Positions 1 through 8,838 of a DNA stretch of 64,000 nucleotides are shown here, in pieces. Both the position numbers and the translations under genes were made by a program. The stretch lies in contig UCIA01000029.1 of assembly GCA_900472295.1 (NCBI GenBank), forward strand, positions 223,505 through 287,504. Reading direction: 5' to 3'. The notes under the pieces were generated by a model. That model did not search any database, was not told the origin of the DNA, and saw only the letters and a list, made by a program, of their open reading frames with translations. How positions within the stretch are numbered: position 1 is the stretch's first letter; each line of letters starts with the position of its first letter. Origin of the DNA: Hyphomicrobiales bacterium (GTDB taxonomy: Bacteria; Pseudomonadota; Alphaproteobacteria; Rhizobiales; Rhizobiaceae).

Positions 1-43
1 GATTGGCCACAGCCAAGCCTGAAAGGGGGATACCTCGGCTCAT
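1..43 (-). CDS. Start of a second peptide ABC permease, cut by the window edge
   Basis: Only the first 14 codons are inside the window (M-S-R-G-I-P-L-S-G-L-A-V-A-N). The ATG at 43-41 overlaps the TGA of the upstream permease in an ATGA junction. This is typical translational coupling in dipeptide/oligopeptide importer operons, where a DppC-type permease follows the DppB-type one. The assignment as the second permease is inferred from position only, because the visible residues carry no diagnostic motif. Confidence 0.5.
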   Translation of the reverse strand, partial: MSRGIPLSGLAVAN

Positions 44-1107
44 CCTGTCTTCGTCCTCGGATCAAGCACCTTGTAGAGCAGGTCGGACAAGAGATTGATG
101 CCTATGAACACCGAACCGATGACGATGGTGCCGCCAAGCACGGCGTTCATGTCCGCATTCTGCAGCGAATTGGTGATGTAGAGGCCGATGCCGGGCCAGG
201 AGAACACGGTCTCGGTCAGCACCGAACCTTCGAGAAGGCCGGCATAGGAGAGCGCGATAACGGTGACCATCGGCACCGCGGCGTTGCGCAGCGCATGGCC
301 CCAGATGATGCGCGTTTCCGACAGGCCCTTGGCGCGCGCGGCAACGATGTATTCCTGCGACAGCTCGTTCAGCATGAAGGAGCGCGTCATGCGGCTGATA
401 TAGGCAAGCGAGAAATAGCCGAGCAGCCCTGCCGGCAGGATGATGTGGCGGAAGGCATCCCAGAACACGTCCCACTGCCGCTGCCACAGGGCATCGAGAA
501 GATAGAAGCCGGTGATCGGGGTGAACGTGTACTCGTAGACGATGTCGAGGCGGCCGGGAAAAGCCACCCATTGCAGCTTGGCGTAGAACAGGACGAGCCC
601 CAGAAGCCCTATCCAGAAGATCGGCACGGAGTAGCCGATCAGGCCGATGATGCGCACGATCTGGTCGATGAGGCTGCCGCGTTTTACCGCTGCCAGCACG
701 CCGAGCGGCACGCCTATGAACGAGCCGATCAGCGTGCCCAAAGTCGCCAGTTCGATGGTGGCCGGAAAGGCGCGGCGGATGTCGGTCATGACAGGATTGG
801 TGGTCAGCACCGAGGTGCCGAAATCACCGTTCAGGGCAGCTTTCACATAGAGGTAGAACTGCTGGATCAACGGCAAGTCGAGACCCATTTCGCGGCGCGT
901 GCGCTCGACGACATTGAGAGGCGCACGGTCGCCCAGCACCGCCAGCACCGGGTCGATCGGGATGACACGGCCAATGAAGAAGGTCACCGCGAGCAGACCG
1001 AGATAGGTCGTGATCGCGATGACCAGGAAGCGGCCAATGAATGATGCGACAGCAACGGCGCGGGCGCTGCCACGCCCCGCCGCCCCTTCGTTTTCAACCG
1101 CGCTCAT
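40..1107 (-). CDS. Peptide ABC transporter permease, DppB/OppB type
   Basis: A 355-residue inner-membrane subunit of a binding-protein-dependent peptide importer. Hydrophobic segments lie near residues 22-46, 120-140, 152-176, 222-238, 276-300 and 324-345. The cytoplasmic EAA loop that contacts the ATPase reads E-Y-I-V-A-A-R-A-K-G-L-S at about 252-263. Length and layout fit the DppB family, although the N-terminus carries about 20 extra polar residues. It lies 18 nt downstream of the binding-protein gene at 1126-2763 and overlaps the next permease start by 4 nt, so the three are one operon. The ATPase genes would lie outside the window. Substrate is unknown: peptide import is the family default, but nickel, opine or sugar-oligomer transport cannot be excluded. 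Confidence 0.9.
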   Translation of the reverse strand: MSAVENEGAAGRGSARAVAVASFIGRFLVIAITTYLGLLAVTFFIGRVIPIDPVLAVLGDRAPLNVVERTRREMGLDLPLIQQFYLYVKAALNGDFGTSVLTTNPVMTDIRRAFPATIELATLGTLIGSFIGVPLGVLAAVKRGSLIDQIVRIIGLIGYSVPIFWIGLLGLVLFYAKLQWVAFPGRLDIVYEYTFTPITGFYLLDALWQRQWDVFWDAFRHIILPAGLLGYFSLAYISRMTRSFMLNELSQEYIVAARAKGLSETRIIWGHALRNAAVPMVTVIALSYAGLLEGSVLTETVFSWPGIGLYITNSLQNADMNAVLGGTIVIGSVFIGINLLSDLLYKVLDPRTKTG

Positions 1108-1125
1108 GCGGCGCGTCCGCCGGCA

Positions 1126-2763
1126 CTATTCCTTGGAGACCGGCCCGACGAAATTGGTGTCGAAGCTCGGGCCAAGCACGAGGCCCTTGAGGTTCTTGCG
1201 CAGGCCAACCACTTCCAGTTGCTGGTGGATGATGACGAATGGGCTGGTGTCGAGGATCTTCTGCTGCAGATCCTTGTACAGGTCGGCGCGTTTGCCGGAA
1301 TCCTTTTCCAGCAGAGCAGCTTCCGTCTGCTTGGTCAGCTCCGGAATATCCCATGAGTTGCGCCATGCAAGCGTGCGCGACTTGCCGGCGTCCGAATTGT
1401 CGGGGTTCGAGGCAAAGGTCTGGGCATTGGAATTCGGATCGAAATAATCTTGCCCCCAATTGCCGATGTAGATGTCGTGGTTGCGGGCGCGGTATTTGGT
1501 CAGCGTCTGCTTGCCGTCGCCAGGTATGATCTCAAGCTTGATGCCGGCCTGGCCCAGTGTCTGCTGGATCGATTCCGCCATGCCGGTCGTCGGCTGACCG
1601 GTGCGTACGTCCATGGTTACGCTGAAGCCGTCCGGAAGGCCGGCCTTTGCCAGCAATTCCTTGGCCTTGGCGACGTCAAACTTGAACGGATTGTCGTCCA
1701 CGGCGCCCAGGTCGCCCTTGGGCAGGAAGGACTGGTGGATTTCGCCAATGCCCTTGAGGATGGTCGTGCTCAGCGCATCATAGTCGACCAGATATTTGAA
1801 GGCCTGACGCACCTCGGGCTTGGCGAGGTTAGGGTTCTTCTGGTTGAGGCTGATGTAATAGACCGTGCCCTTTGGCGCGCTGGTGGTGGTCAGGTCGGCG
1901 TTCTTGGCAATGGCGTCGAGATCGTTCGGCTCGAGGTTGCGGGCAACGTCGATGTCACCTGCTTCGAGCGCCAGGCGCTGGCCCGAGCTTTCCTTCATGT
2001 TTCGATAGATGACGCGGGCAAGTTTGGCCTTTTCGCCAAAATAGTTGTCGTTGCGTTCCAGCACGACGACCTCGTTAGCCCGCCACTCACGCAGCTTGTA
2101 GACGCCAGAGCCGGCATAGCCGGTCTTCAGCCACGCGTTGCCGAAATCATTGTCCCATTTGTAGTCGGCGCTGGGCGTCACCGCGGCGACATGTTCCTTG
2201 ACCAGCTTGGCGTCGACGACCGAGGCGACCGTTGCCGATAGGCAGTTCAGGACGAAGCTCGGCGCATAGGCCTTGTCGACAGTGAACTGGAAAGTCGTAT
2301 CGTCGACCGCCTTGGCCTTGTCGGCGACGTTGTCGCCGCTGATGCCGAACTGGCCGATGATGAAGGCCGGGCTCTTGTCCAGCTTGACGGCACGCTCGAA
2401 GGAGTAGGCGACGTCGGCGGCCGTGATCGGATTGCCGGAGGCAAATTTCAGGCCCGGCTTGAGCTTGAATGTGTAGACCAGGCCATCGTCGGAAACGGTC
2501 CAGCTCTCGGCGAGGTCGCCCTTGACCTTGGAGGTGTCGCTGAGGTCGAGGCGCACGAGAAGATCATAGGTGTTGCCGGTGACCTCGGCGGTCGACAGTT
2601 CGAACGCCTCGCCCGGATCCATGGAGATGATGTCGTCGATGGCAAAACCTTCGACCAGCGTGTCGGCGGGTGTCACGGCGAAGGCCGGCGCTACGAGCAA
2701 GGCCGACAGCGCCGCGCCCGCGAGCAAGGCACGAGAGCGCAGAGCAAACTTTTCGAGCATCAT
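1126..2763 (-). CDS. Periplasmic substrate-binding protein, peptide/nickel ABC importer family (SBP_bac_5)
   Basis: A 545-residue extracytoplasmic solute-binding protein that feeds the permeases encoded downstream. The N-terminus is a Sec signal peptide (hydrophobic stretch LLAGAALSALLVAPAFA, probable cleavage after about residue 29). The mature part has the family 5 layout: the early motif D-G-L-V-Y-T-F-K-L-K-P-G-L-K-F, a middle DxR-rich domain and the C-terminal fold around residues 400-520. The ATG at 2763 is preceded by AGGGA about nine bases upstream. It is the promoter-proximal gene of the operon. Closely related families bind dipeptides, oligopeptides, glutathione or nickel, so the substrate is left open. 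Confidence 0.9.
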   Translation of the reverse strand: MMLEKFALRSRALLAGAALSALLVAPAFAVTPADTLVEGFAIDDIISMDPGEAFELSTAEVTGNTYDLLVRLDLSDTSKVKGDLAESWTVSDDGLVYTFKLKPGLKFASGNPITAADVAYSFERAVKLDKSPAFIIGQFGISGDNVADKAKAVDDTTFQFTVDKAYAPSFVLNCLSATVASVVDAKLVKEHVAAVTPSADYKWDNDFGNAWLKTGYAGSGVYKLREWRANEVVVLERNDNYFGEKAKLARVIYRNMKESSGQRLALEAGDIDVARNLEPNDLDAIAKNADLTTTSAPKGTVYYISLNQKNPNLAKPEVRQAFKYLVDYDALSTTILKGIGEIHQSFLPKGDLGAVDDNPFKFDVAKAKELLAKAGLPDGFSVTMDVRTGQPTTGMAESIQQTLGQAGIKLEIIPGDGKQTLTKYRARNHDIYIGNWGQDYFDPNSNAQTFASNPDNSDAGKSRTLAWRNSWDIPELTKQTEAALLEKDSGKRADLYKDLQQKILDTSPFVIIHQQLEVVGLRKNLKGLVLGPSFDTNFVGPVSKE

Positions 2764-2864
2764 GATGATCGTTCCCTGTTTTGTTGATTGTTGACCCCGA
2801 GTTCCCGGCTCAGGGCTGCAGTAATCTTTTTCGCGGCCGGAGGACGACCGTTAGACCCCTTACC

Positions 2865-2893
2865 GTGTTGATTTTTTTCCAGTTGGTCAACAC
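2865..2893. promoter_or_regulatory. Inverted repeat upstream of the peptide importer operon
   Basis: GTGTTGA at 2865-2871 is mirrored by TCAACAC at 2887-2893, with a 15-nt spacer, about 100 nt upstream of the binding-protein start. Read on the minus strand it also contains TTGACC, which could serve as a -35 element. The 7-bp arms and position suggest an operator or promoter overlap, but no regulator is identified and chance is possible. Confidence 0.3.
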
Positions 2894-3026
2894 CCTATCC
2901 GGCAGCCCGTAAAGCGGCAACGGCCATTTGCGAACCGGCATACTGGACCGGAAAGCGCCGTGCACGTCGAAGCATGAGCCGGCCATTTGCGGCCACCACT
3001 CGGGAAAAATCTGCTCTTTTCAAACG

Positions 3027-4274
3027 CTATTTGAGGGCGGCGACCAGTTCGGCATCGGGGAAACAGGTGGCGGCGCGGCCGTTCTTTTCCTGCCAGCTGC
3101 CGATCGAGCGGCGGGTCTTGAAGCCGGGCAGGCCGTCGGCGCTGCCGACATCATAGCCCTTGGCCTCCAGCGCCCGCTGCAGCGCGGCGATGTCGGAGCG
3201 GTGCAGACCGCCGACCGGACCCCAGCTGCCGACGAAATTTGAGTCCCCATGGGCGATGCGGTCGGCGCCATGGCCGATGAACAAGGCGTAGAGGTCGCTG
3301 GTGTTGTATTGCTTCAGCACATAGAAATTGGGCGTGGCGATAAAGGCCGGACCGCTGCGTCCGGCCGGCATCAGCAGAAAGCCTTCGGCTTTCAATTCGC
3401 TGGCCGGAAACGCCTTGCCGCCGACCCGGCTGATGCCCAACGCCGCCCATTGCGAGATTGTTTTGCCCTGGTCGGGACCTTCGAGCGAGCATGAAACGCT
3501 TGCCGGCACAGTAACCTCGAAACCCCAACCGCGGCCTTTCACCCAGCCATAGTGGACGAGATAATTGGCGATCGAGGCCAGTACATCAGGGGTCGAATTC
3601 CAGATGTCGGGGTGGCCGTCGCCATCGTAATCGACAGCATGCTTGAGGAACGATGTCGGCATGAATTGCGGCTGGCCGAGCGCACCGGCCCAGGACGATT
3701 TCATCGCGCTGACCGGCGCCAGCCCGCGCTCGACGATTTCAAGCGCCGCCAGCACCTCGGTGCGAAAAAAATCCTTCCTGGTCGACATGAATGCCTTGGT
3801 GCCCAGCACCTCGAACGCGTCGTAAGGGATTTTCGCCGCGCCGAAGCCGCTCTCACGCCCCCAGATCGCCAGCAGCACCTCGCCCGGCACGCCATAGCGT
3901 TTCTCTATGGCGGCCAGCGTTTTGGCGTTGGCCGCTTCCCGCGTACGCCCGCCTGATGTCACGGCGCGCACCGTCTTTTCGGCAAAATAGGCGCCGGGCG
4001 AACCGAACTCGGCTTGATGCTGCTTCTGCGGCGTCTTCGGCTTTTCGCCGGGCAGGACAAGATCGGGCAGTTTCAGGTTGGGCTTCACGCCGTCGAAGGC
4101 GGCGTCGAAGGTAGCTTTGGAAATGCCTTTGGTCTGGGCTTCGGGCCAGAGATCGGTCTGGAGCCAGGCGCGGAACTGGTCGTCGATTTTGGCAGCGGAA
4201 GCGTGAGACACGAAGAGGCTGATCAGTGTGATCAGAAGGAACGTGAAACCGAATTTGCGTGGGAATGCTGTCAT
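3027..4274 (-). CDS. Lytic murein transglycosylase, MltB-like, with C-terminal peptidoglycan-binding domain
   Basis: A 415-residue periplasmic enzyme predicted to cleave the glycan strand of murein, forming 1,6-anhydro-muramyl ends. The SLT_2 domain holds the catalytic glutamate in A-I-W-G-R-E-S-G-F-G (about residue 141) and the downstream G-A-L-G-Q-P-Q-F-M-P-T motif. The last 55 residues form a PG_binding_1 domain (I-A-A-L-Q-R-A-L-E-A-K-G-Y). The reading frame extends upstream to a TTG at 4307 overlapping recR. I chose the ATG at 4274 because it has GGAGG about 12 bases upstream and directly begins a signal peptide ending near SHASA. It lies downstream of recR, probably co-transcribed. Confidence 0.93.
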   Translation of the reverse strand: MTAFPRKFGFTFLLITLISLFVSHASAAKIDDQFRAWLQTDLWPEAQTKGISKATFDAAFDGVKPNLKLPDLVLPGEKPKTPQKQHQAEFGSPGAYFAEKTVRAVTSGGRTREAANAKTLAAIEKRYGVPGEVLLAIWGRESGFGAAKIPYDAFEVLGTKAFMSTRKDFFRTEVLAALEIVERGLAPVSAMKSSWAGALGQPQFMPTSFLKHAVDYDGDGHPDIWNSTPDVLASIANYLVHYGWVKGRGWGFEVTVPASVSCSLEGPDQGKTISQWAALGISRVGGKAFPASELKAEGFLLMPAGRSGPAFIATPNFYVLKQYNTSDLYALFIGHGADRIAHGDSNFVGSWGPVGGLHRSDIAALQRALEAKGYDVGSADGLPGFKTRRSIGSWQEKNGRAATCFPDAELVAALK

Positions 4275-4303
4275 CTCAGAAGCCACCCTCCGCGCCAATT
4301 TTG

Positions 4304-4909
4304 TCAAAACGCCGTCCGCGAACGCAAAGCCGCTGCAAGCGTGCCTTCATCGAGATAATCAAGCTCGCCGCCAACCGGCACGCCATGCGCAAGCCTGGTG
4401 ATCTTCACCTCGAAACCGGACAACTGATCCGTCAAATAATGCGCCGTCGTCTGGCCCTCGACCGTGGCATTGACGGCGAGGATTACTTCCTTCACCTCGC
4501 CGCCGGCGACGCGGTCGATCAGCGAGCGCACATTGAGCTGTTCGGGACCGATGCCGTCGAGCGGCGACAGCGTGCCGCCGAGCACGTGGTAGCGCACGTT
4601 CATCGCGGCAGCCCGTTCCAGCGCCCAGAGATCCGACACGTCTTCAACGACGATCAGCGTTGAGGCGTCGCGGCGCGGGTCGGTGCAGATCATGCAGGGG
4701 TCCGAGGTGTCGACATTGCCGCAGGTCGTGCAGATGCGCACCTTGTCGGCGGCCTCAGCCATGGCGGCGGCGAGCGGCGACAAAAGCTGCTCCTTCTTCT
4801 TGATCAGATGCAGCGCCGCGCGCCTGGCCGAACGCGGCCCAAGGCCCGGCACCTTGGCCAGGAGCTGGATCAGGCGTTCGATCTCGGGACCGGCGATTCG
4901 CTTGGACAT
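4304..4909 (-). CDS. recR: Recombination mediator protein RecR
   Basis: A 201-residue RecFOR-pathway protein that helps load RecA onto gapped DNA. The sequence has the N-terminal helix-hairpin-helix (K-V-P-G-L-G-P-R-S-A-R-R-A-A), a four-cysteine zinc finger C-T-T-C-G-N-V-D-T-S-D-P-C-M-I-C at about residues 60-75, and a Toprim domain with V-V-E-D-V-S-D and the G-T-L-S-P-L-D-G motif. Length is the usual one. In many bacteria recR follows dnaX and ybaB directly. Here a cell-wall hydrolase gene (5026-5991) separates it from ybaB, although all are on the minus strand. A strong hairpin lies upstream at 4961-4990, so recR probably has its own promoter or is insulated. Confidence 0.97.
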   Translation of the reverse strand: MSKRIAGPEIERLIQLLAKVPGLGPRSARRAALHLIKKKEQLLSPLAAAMAEAADKVRICTTCGNVDTSDPCMICTDPRRDASTLIVVEDVSDLWALERAAAMNVRYHVLGGTLSPLDGIGPEQLNVRSLIDRVAGGEVKEVILAVNATVEGQTTAHYLTDQLSGFEVKITRLAHGVPVGGELDYLDEGTLAAALRSRTAF

Positions 4910-4960
4910 CGCACTGATCTAGGATTTTTTCACCGGCTTTGAAACATGCCGCATACGCAC

Positions 4961-4990
4961 AGAGCCCGCCATGCTGCCATGGCGGGCTCT
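4961..4990. terminator. Strong hairpin between the SleB-type hydrolase gene and recR
   Basis: AGAGCCCGCCATG (4961-4973) pairs perfectly with CATGGCGGGCTCT (4978-4990) around a CTGC loop, giving a 13-bp stem. It sits 36 nt downstream of the hydrolase stop on the minus strand and 52 nt upstream of recR. There is no U-tract on the minus strand, so it may be an imperfect terminator, an attenuating or RNA-stabilising hairpin, or a repeat element. Confidence 0.6.
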
Positions 4991-5025
4991 GAAAACGCTG
5001 TTGGCTTCGAACCTGAAAAGGTTTC

Positions 5026-5991
5026 TCAGTAAGCCGAGGCTGGGCGGGTCTGGTCGGCGATCATCGCGCCGATGGCATCGGTGTTCTCAGGCGTCGACTG
5101 GAAGCCCATCGATGCTTCCTGCGTCGCTGGCGGCGCCGAGGTGATGTAGCGGGCGTTGAGGGTGCCGCCGAAACGCGAGGCATCGGGCTCGGCCATCGGC
5201 TCCTGCATCGCCACTTCCGTCTGCTTGGTCGCGACACGAGCGCCCTTGGTGGGCGCTGCAGCGGTCGTCACATAGGTCTGCTCGGCCGGGGCTGCCTTGG
5301 CCGCACGGGGCGCTACGGCCTGCTTGGTGGGATCAGGACGGACAATCGTTTTGACCACAGGCTCGGCGTAAGCCACCTGCACCGGCGCTTCAGACACAGG
5401 CGCGCGCGGCGTCGCCGAGGCAACCATGGTCGTGGGTTCGTCCGGCAGCGGCTGCCAGTTGCGGCCGCGCTTCTCGTAGAAGGCGTTGCCGCCGGCAACC
5501 ATGGTGTAGTGCATGTTCTTGTAGGGGAACTTCAGGCCGGCCGTGTGGAAGAACATCGTGTTCTTCAGCTTGGCCTTGCGCTCGCCCTTGAGCACCGCCT
5601 CGGCGGCTTCCTCGACGTCGGGCATCGCCTTTGAATTCATCGGCCGGGTCATGACGCCTGGCGCGAACTGGCCCTTTTCACCCACGACCTGGCAAATGGT
5701 GGTTCCGTGATTGCCGGAGCGCAGCCGGTTCATCACCACCGTGCCGACGGCGATCATGCCATCACGGCTCGAGCGGTTGGATTCGAAAAACATCGCCCGC
5801 TCCAGGCATTCCTTTTCCTTCGGCGTGTTGCGGTAGGCGCGCGTCGAGAGGAAGCTGGGCGTGATGGCGTCGGTCAGGCTGGCGACCGACAGGCCGTGCG
5901 AAGACGTGGTCTGGCTGCAACCCGCCAGGAACAGAGGGGAGAAGAGGATGCCGAGCAGAAGCGGCGTCTTCCATCGCGTCGCGATCAACAA
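5026..5991 (-). CDS. SleB-family cell wall hydrolase, predicted lipoprotein
   Basis: A 321-residue protein with a lipoprotein signal (hydrophobic LLLGILFSPLFLAGC, lipobox L-A-G-C near residues 22-25). A Hydrolase_2 domain spans residues 55-185; the family's glutamate sits in R-A-M-F-F-E-S-N-R and is followed by G-T-V-V-M-N-R. This family cleaves peptidoglycan. The C-terminal 130 residues are alanine/threonine/proline-rich and low complexity. No ATG precedes the lipobox. The start is TTG-TTG at 5991/5988 behind GAGG, so the gene uses a rare start codon. It is inserted between ybaB and recR, which are usually adjacent. Confidence 0.88.
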   Translation of the reverse strand: MLIATRWKTPLLLGILFSPLFLAGCSQTTSSHGLSVASLTDAITPSFLSTRAYRNTPKEKECLERAMFFESNRSSRDGMIAVGTVVMNRLRSGNHGTTICQVVGEKGQFAPGVMTRPMNSKAMPDVEEAAEAVLKGERKAKLKNTMFFHTAGLKFPYKNMHYTMVAGGNAFYEKRGRNWQPLPDEPTTMVASATPRAPVSEAPVQVAYAEPVVKTIVRPDPTKQAVAPRAAKAAPAEQTYVTTAAAPTKGARVATKQTEVAMQEPMAEPDASRFGGTLNARYITSAPPATQEASMGFQSTPENTDAIGAMIADQTRPASAY

Positions 5992-6205
5992 TAGTGCCTC
6001 ATTTTTCAGATGCCACCCGTCCCGAGATGTGGCAAGAATGAGACTCTTAAAGGCAAAAAGATGGCTAAAGGATTAGCATTCGTGCAGCATAGGTAAAACT
6101 TTATAAATGCCCGGATATGTCCGCGTGAGCAAAGCCGGAGAAAGTCTTAACAACAGCGCCGGCGGCCGATTTCCGTTCATAATCAATTAACTGGTGGGAG
6201 CCGGC

Positions 6206-6529
6206 TCAGAACGGCAATTTCATTCCGGGCGGGATCGGCAAGCCTGCTGTCAATGCCTTGGTCTTCTCCTGCATGATCTGCTCGACCTTATTTTTGGCGT
6301 CATTGTGAGCGGCCAGCAGCAGGTCTTCGAGGATCTCGACCTCGTCCTCCTTGAACAGCGACGGATCGATCTTCAGCGACTTCATTTCGAACTTGCCGGT
6401 CAGCGTCACATTCACGAGGCCACCGCCGGCCTGCCCGCTTGCTTCAATCGTGGCGATCTCGTCCTGCATGGCCTGGAACTTGGCCTGCATTTCCTTCGCC
6501 TTGCCCATCAGGCCGAGAAGATCTTTCAT
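6206..6529 (-). CDS. ybaB: YbaB/EbfC nucleoid-associated protein
   Basis: A 107-residue small DNA-binding protein of the YbaB/EbfC family, which forms dimers that bind DNA and affect nucleoid structure. The core M-K-D-L-L-G-L-M-G-K-A-K-E-M and the C-terminal glycine/proline end G-L-P-I-P-P-G-M are characteristic. The open frame runs further upstream to 6709 into dnaX. The ATG at 6529 gives the normal family length and N-terminus. It follows dnaX by 31 nt, the standard dnaX-ybaB arrangement, so the two are likely one transcript. Confidence 0.96.
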   Translation of the reverse strand: MKDLLGLMGKAKEMQAKFQAMQDEIATIEASGQAGGGLVNVTLTGKFEMKSLKIDPSLFKEDEVEILEDLLLAAHNDAKNKVEQIMQEKTKALTAGLPIPPGMKLPF

Positions 6530-6560
6530 GGTCGGGTCCTTTGCGGATTCGTGGCTGTGG

Positions 6561-8378
6561 TCAGTTTTCGTCGTCGTCGGCTGGCGGCTCGACCGGCATT
6601 TCGGCCTTGTCCGTGTCGACTTCCGGCGCATCGGGGATACGCACGTCGATGATCTTGGCGCCAGGAAAGCGCGCGAGGATCGCGGCCACTGCCGGATCGC
6701 TCCTGGCATCGGAGAACGCGGTCTCGCGCTTGCTCGATTCCATCTCAGCCAGCGTCTGGCCGCCCTCTTCCTTCGACAGCGACACCAGCCAGTTGCGGCC
6801 GGTCCAGGCCCGCAGCTTCGTCGTCAGATCGTTGAGCAGCATCTTGGGCGCATCGGCGGTCAGGCCGACGTCGATACGGCCGGGTTCGATGCGCACCAGG
6901 CGAATACAGCTCTTGACCAGCACCTTGAAAGCGATGTCACGCTGCGCGTCGGCAAGAGCCACAATATCGGCCAGCGATTTCAGCGGCGGCGATTGCGGCT
7001 CGACGACCGGCTGCGGAGGCGCGACAAAGGCGACAGGAGCGGGTGCCGCGTCGACCAGTCGCATGGTTTGCGCACCGGCTGGCCCGGACGGCATCCGGGT
7101 CTGCGCTACCGCGCTGGCGCCGCCGCCATTGCCGGTATTTACCGGTGCACCGTTCGGGCGTGAGGCGCCACCGGACACCGGCGCGCCGCTCTCGAGCGAT
7201 TTCAGCGCCTCGTCCAGCGTCGGCAGGTCGGCGGCATGCGCCAGCCGGATCAGCACCATTTCGGCAGCACTGACCGGGCGGTTGGAAGACTGCACCTCGG
7301 GGATGCCTTTCAAGAGCATCTGCCAGGTGCGCGACAAAACCTTGACCGACAGCGTTCTGGCGAAATCGGCGCCGCGCCGGCGCTCGTCCTCGGACAGGGA
7401 TGCATCGTCGGCCGCCGTCGGCACGAAGCGCAGCCGGGTGACGAGGTGGTTGAATTCGGCCAGATCGGTGAGCACGGCGGCCGGATCGGCGCCGGTGTCG
7501 TACTGGTTGCGGAATTCAGCGAGCGCGGCCGCCACATCGCCTTTCATCACATATTCGAACAGGTCGACGATGCGGGCGCGGTCGGCCAGACCCAGCATGG
7601 CGCGCACCGCTTCGGCGCTGACGGCGCCGCCGCCATGGGCGATTGCCTGGTCGAGGATGGAGAGCGAATCGCGGGCCGAGCCTTCGGCGGCGCGCGCGAT
7701 CATCGCCAGCGCGTCGTCATCGACCGATATGCCTTCCTTGCCGGCAATCGAGGAGAGGTGCGCGACCAGCGCTCCGGCGTCGATGCGCCTGAGATCGAAG
7801 CGCTGGCAGCGTGACAGGACGGTGATCGGCACCTTGCGGATTTCGGTGGTGGCGAAGATGAACTTGACGTGCGGCGGCGGCTCTTCCAGCGTCTTCAGCA
7901 AGCCGTTGAAGGCCTGGGTGGAGAGCATGTGCACTTCGTCGATGATATAGACCTTGTAGCGCGCCGACACCGGGGCGTAGCGCACGCGCTCGATGATGTC
8001 CCTGATGTCGTCGATGCCAGTGTGCGACGCCGCGTCCATTTCAATGACGTCAACATGACGGCCTTCCATGATCGCCTGGCAATGCTCGCCCAGGACGGCG
8101 AGATCGACCGATGGCTGGTCGGCTGTCGGCGTCTTGTAGTTGAGCGCCCGCGCCAGGATGCGCGCTGTCGTGGTCTTGCCGACGCCGCGCACGCCGGTCA
8201 ACATCCAGGCTTGGGCGATGCGGCCGGTGGAGAAAGCGTTGGTCAGGGTGCGGACCATCGGTTCCTGGCCGATCAGTTCGGAGAAATTCGACGGACGGTA
8301 CTTGCGCGCCAGCACACGATAGGCAGCGGCCTTTTGCTTATCCAGGTTTTCTGGGCCCGAATTTCCGGCTTCGCTCAT
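6561..8378 (-). CDS. dnaX: DNA polymerase III subunit gamma/tau
   Basis: A 605-residue clamp-loader ATPase of the replicative polymerase. The AAA+ module begins R-V-L-A-R-K-Y-R-P, with Walker A G-V-R-G-V-G-K-T-T (about 62-70), Walker B/DEXX as I-I-D-E-V-H-M-L, and sensor 1 around F-A-T-T-E-I-R-K-V-P. The C-terminal half is alanine/proline-rich, followed by the tau-like region that contacts the polymerase. The frame continues to a TTG at 8396. I prefer the ATG at 8378 (M-S-E-A-G), which has GGAG 12 bases upstream. I did not identify a frameshift site for a short gamma form. The SRP RNA gene lies upstream on the same strand. Confidence 0.95.
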   Translation of the reverse strand: MSEAGNSGPENLDKQKAAAYRVLARKYRPSNFSELIGQEPMVRTLTNAFSTGRIAQAWMLTGVRGVGKTTTARILARALNYKTPTADQPSVDLAVLGEHCQAIMEGRHVDVIEMDAASHTGIDDIRDIIERVRYAPVSARYKVYIIDEVHMLSTQAFNGLLKTLEEPPPHVKFIFATTEIRKVPITVLSRCQRFDLRRIDAGALVAHLSSIAGKEGISVDDDALAMIARAAEGSARDSLSILDQAIAHGGGAVSAEAVRAMLGLADRARIVDLFEYVMKGDVAAALAEFRNQYDTGADPAAVLTDLAEFNHLVTRLRFVPTAADDASLSEDERRRGADFARTLSVKVLSRTWQMLLKGIPEVQSSNRPVSAAEMVLIRLAHAADLPTLDEALKSLESGAPVSGGASRPNGAPVNTGNGGGASAVAQTRMPSGPAGAQTMRLVDAAPAPVAFVAPPQPVVEPQSPPLKSLADIVALADAQRDIAFKVLVKSCIRLVRIEPGRIDVGLTADAPKMLLNDLTTKLRAWTGRNWLVSLSKEEGGQTLAEMESSKRETAFSDARSDPAVAAILARFPGAKIIDVRIPDAPEVDTDKAEMPVEPPADDDEN

Positions 8379-8584
8379 GCGCCCGTAAAGCTCCAAAAGG
8401 CCGCGTCCGAGGCTGGCCGATCCCTGCTAGATCGTTTCACCGTTTTCTGAAAACGGCAAACCGCTCTATCCCTTGCTTTAACGCAATTCCGGACGGGAAA
8501 CCGCTCACACTTTCCCTGGAATTGCTCCAATAGTCTCGCCCGCGCTGCAATGCGTCGTCAATGTCGCGAGAGGGCCGATGAGGT

Positions 8585-8680
8585 GGGAGGCTGGAACAAT
8601 GACCCGTTCCGGGCTCGTTAGGGCTGCTTCCTTCCGGACCTGACCCGGTTGGCGAGTGGATCGTCCACCACCAACCTCCC
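8585..8680 (-). ncRNA. ffs: Small signal recognition particle RNA (4.5S-type)
   Basis: On the minus strand the segment contains the hallmark domain IV core, GGTCAGGTCCGGAAGGAAGC followed by AGCCCTAA: symmetric loop, GGAA tetraloop and asymmetric loop. The ends close as GGGAGGTTGG at the 5' end with CCAGCCTCCC at the 3' end. A length of about 96 nt fits the bacterial small SRP RNA, which pairs with Ffh for co-translational membrane targeting. It lies about 200 nt upstream of dnaX in the same orientation. The exact processed ends are estimated from the terminal helix. Confidence 0.94.
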
Positions 8681-8838
8681 AGGTTCCATATCGGCAATTC
8701 AGCGGTGAAATGCAAGGGTGCATTGAGAATCGGACACCGTGGAGCCTCGCTGCCTAATGAATCGCTTGCAGCCCCCGTGCAGCCGCTCTAGCGTTCGTGA
8801 GTTTGGGAAATAATGCGATAAACGCAAGGGAAACGCCA

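Noticed and set aside
6530..6709. N-terminal extension of YbaB
   Set aside because: It overlaps the dnaX 3' end out of frame, and the ATG at 6529 gives the standard family start.
8437..8715. Minus-strand 92-codon open frame
   Set aside because: It covers the SRP RNA gene, whose conserved structure explains the sequence.
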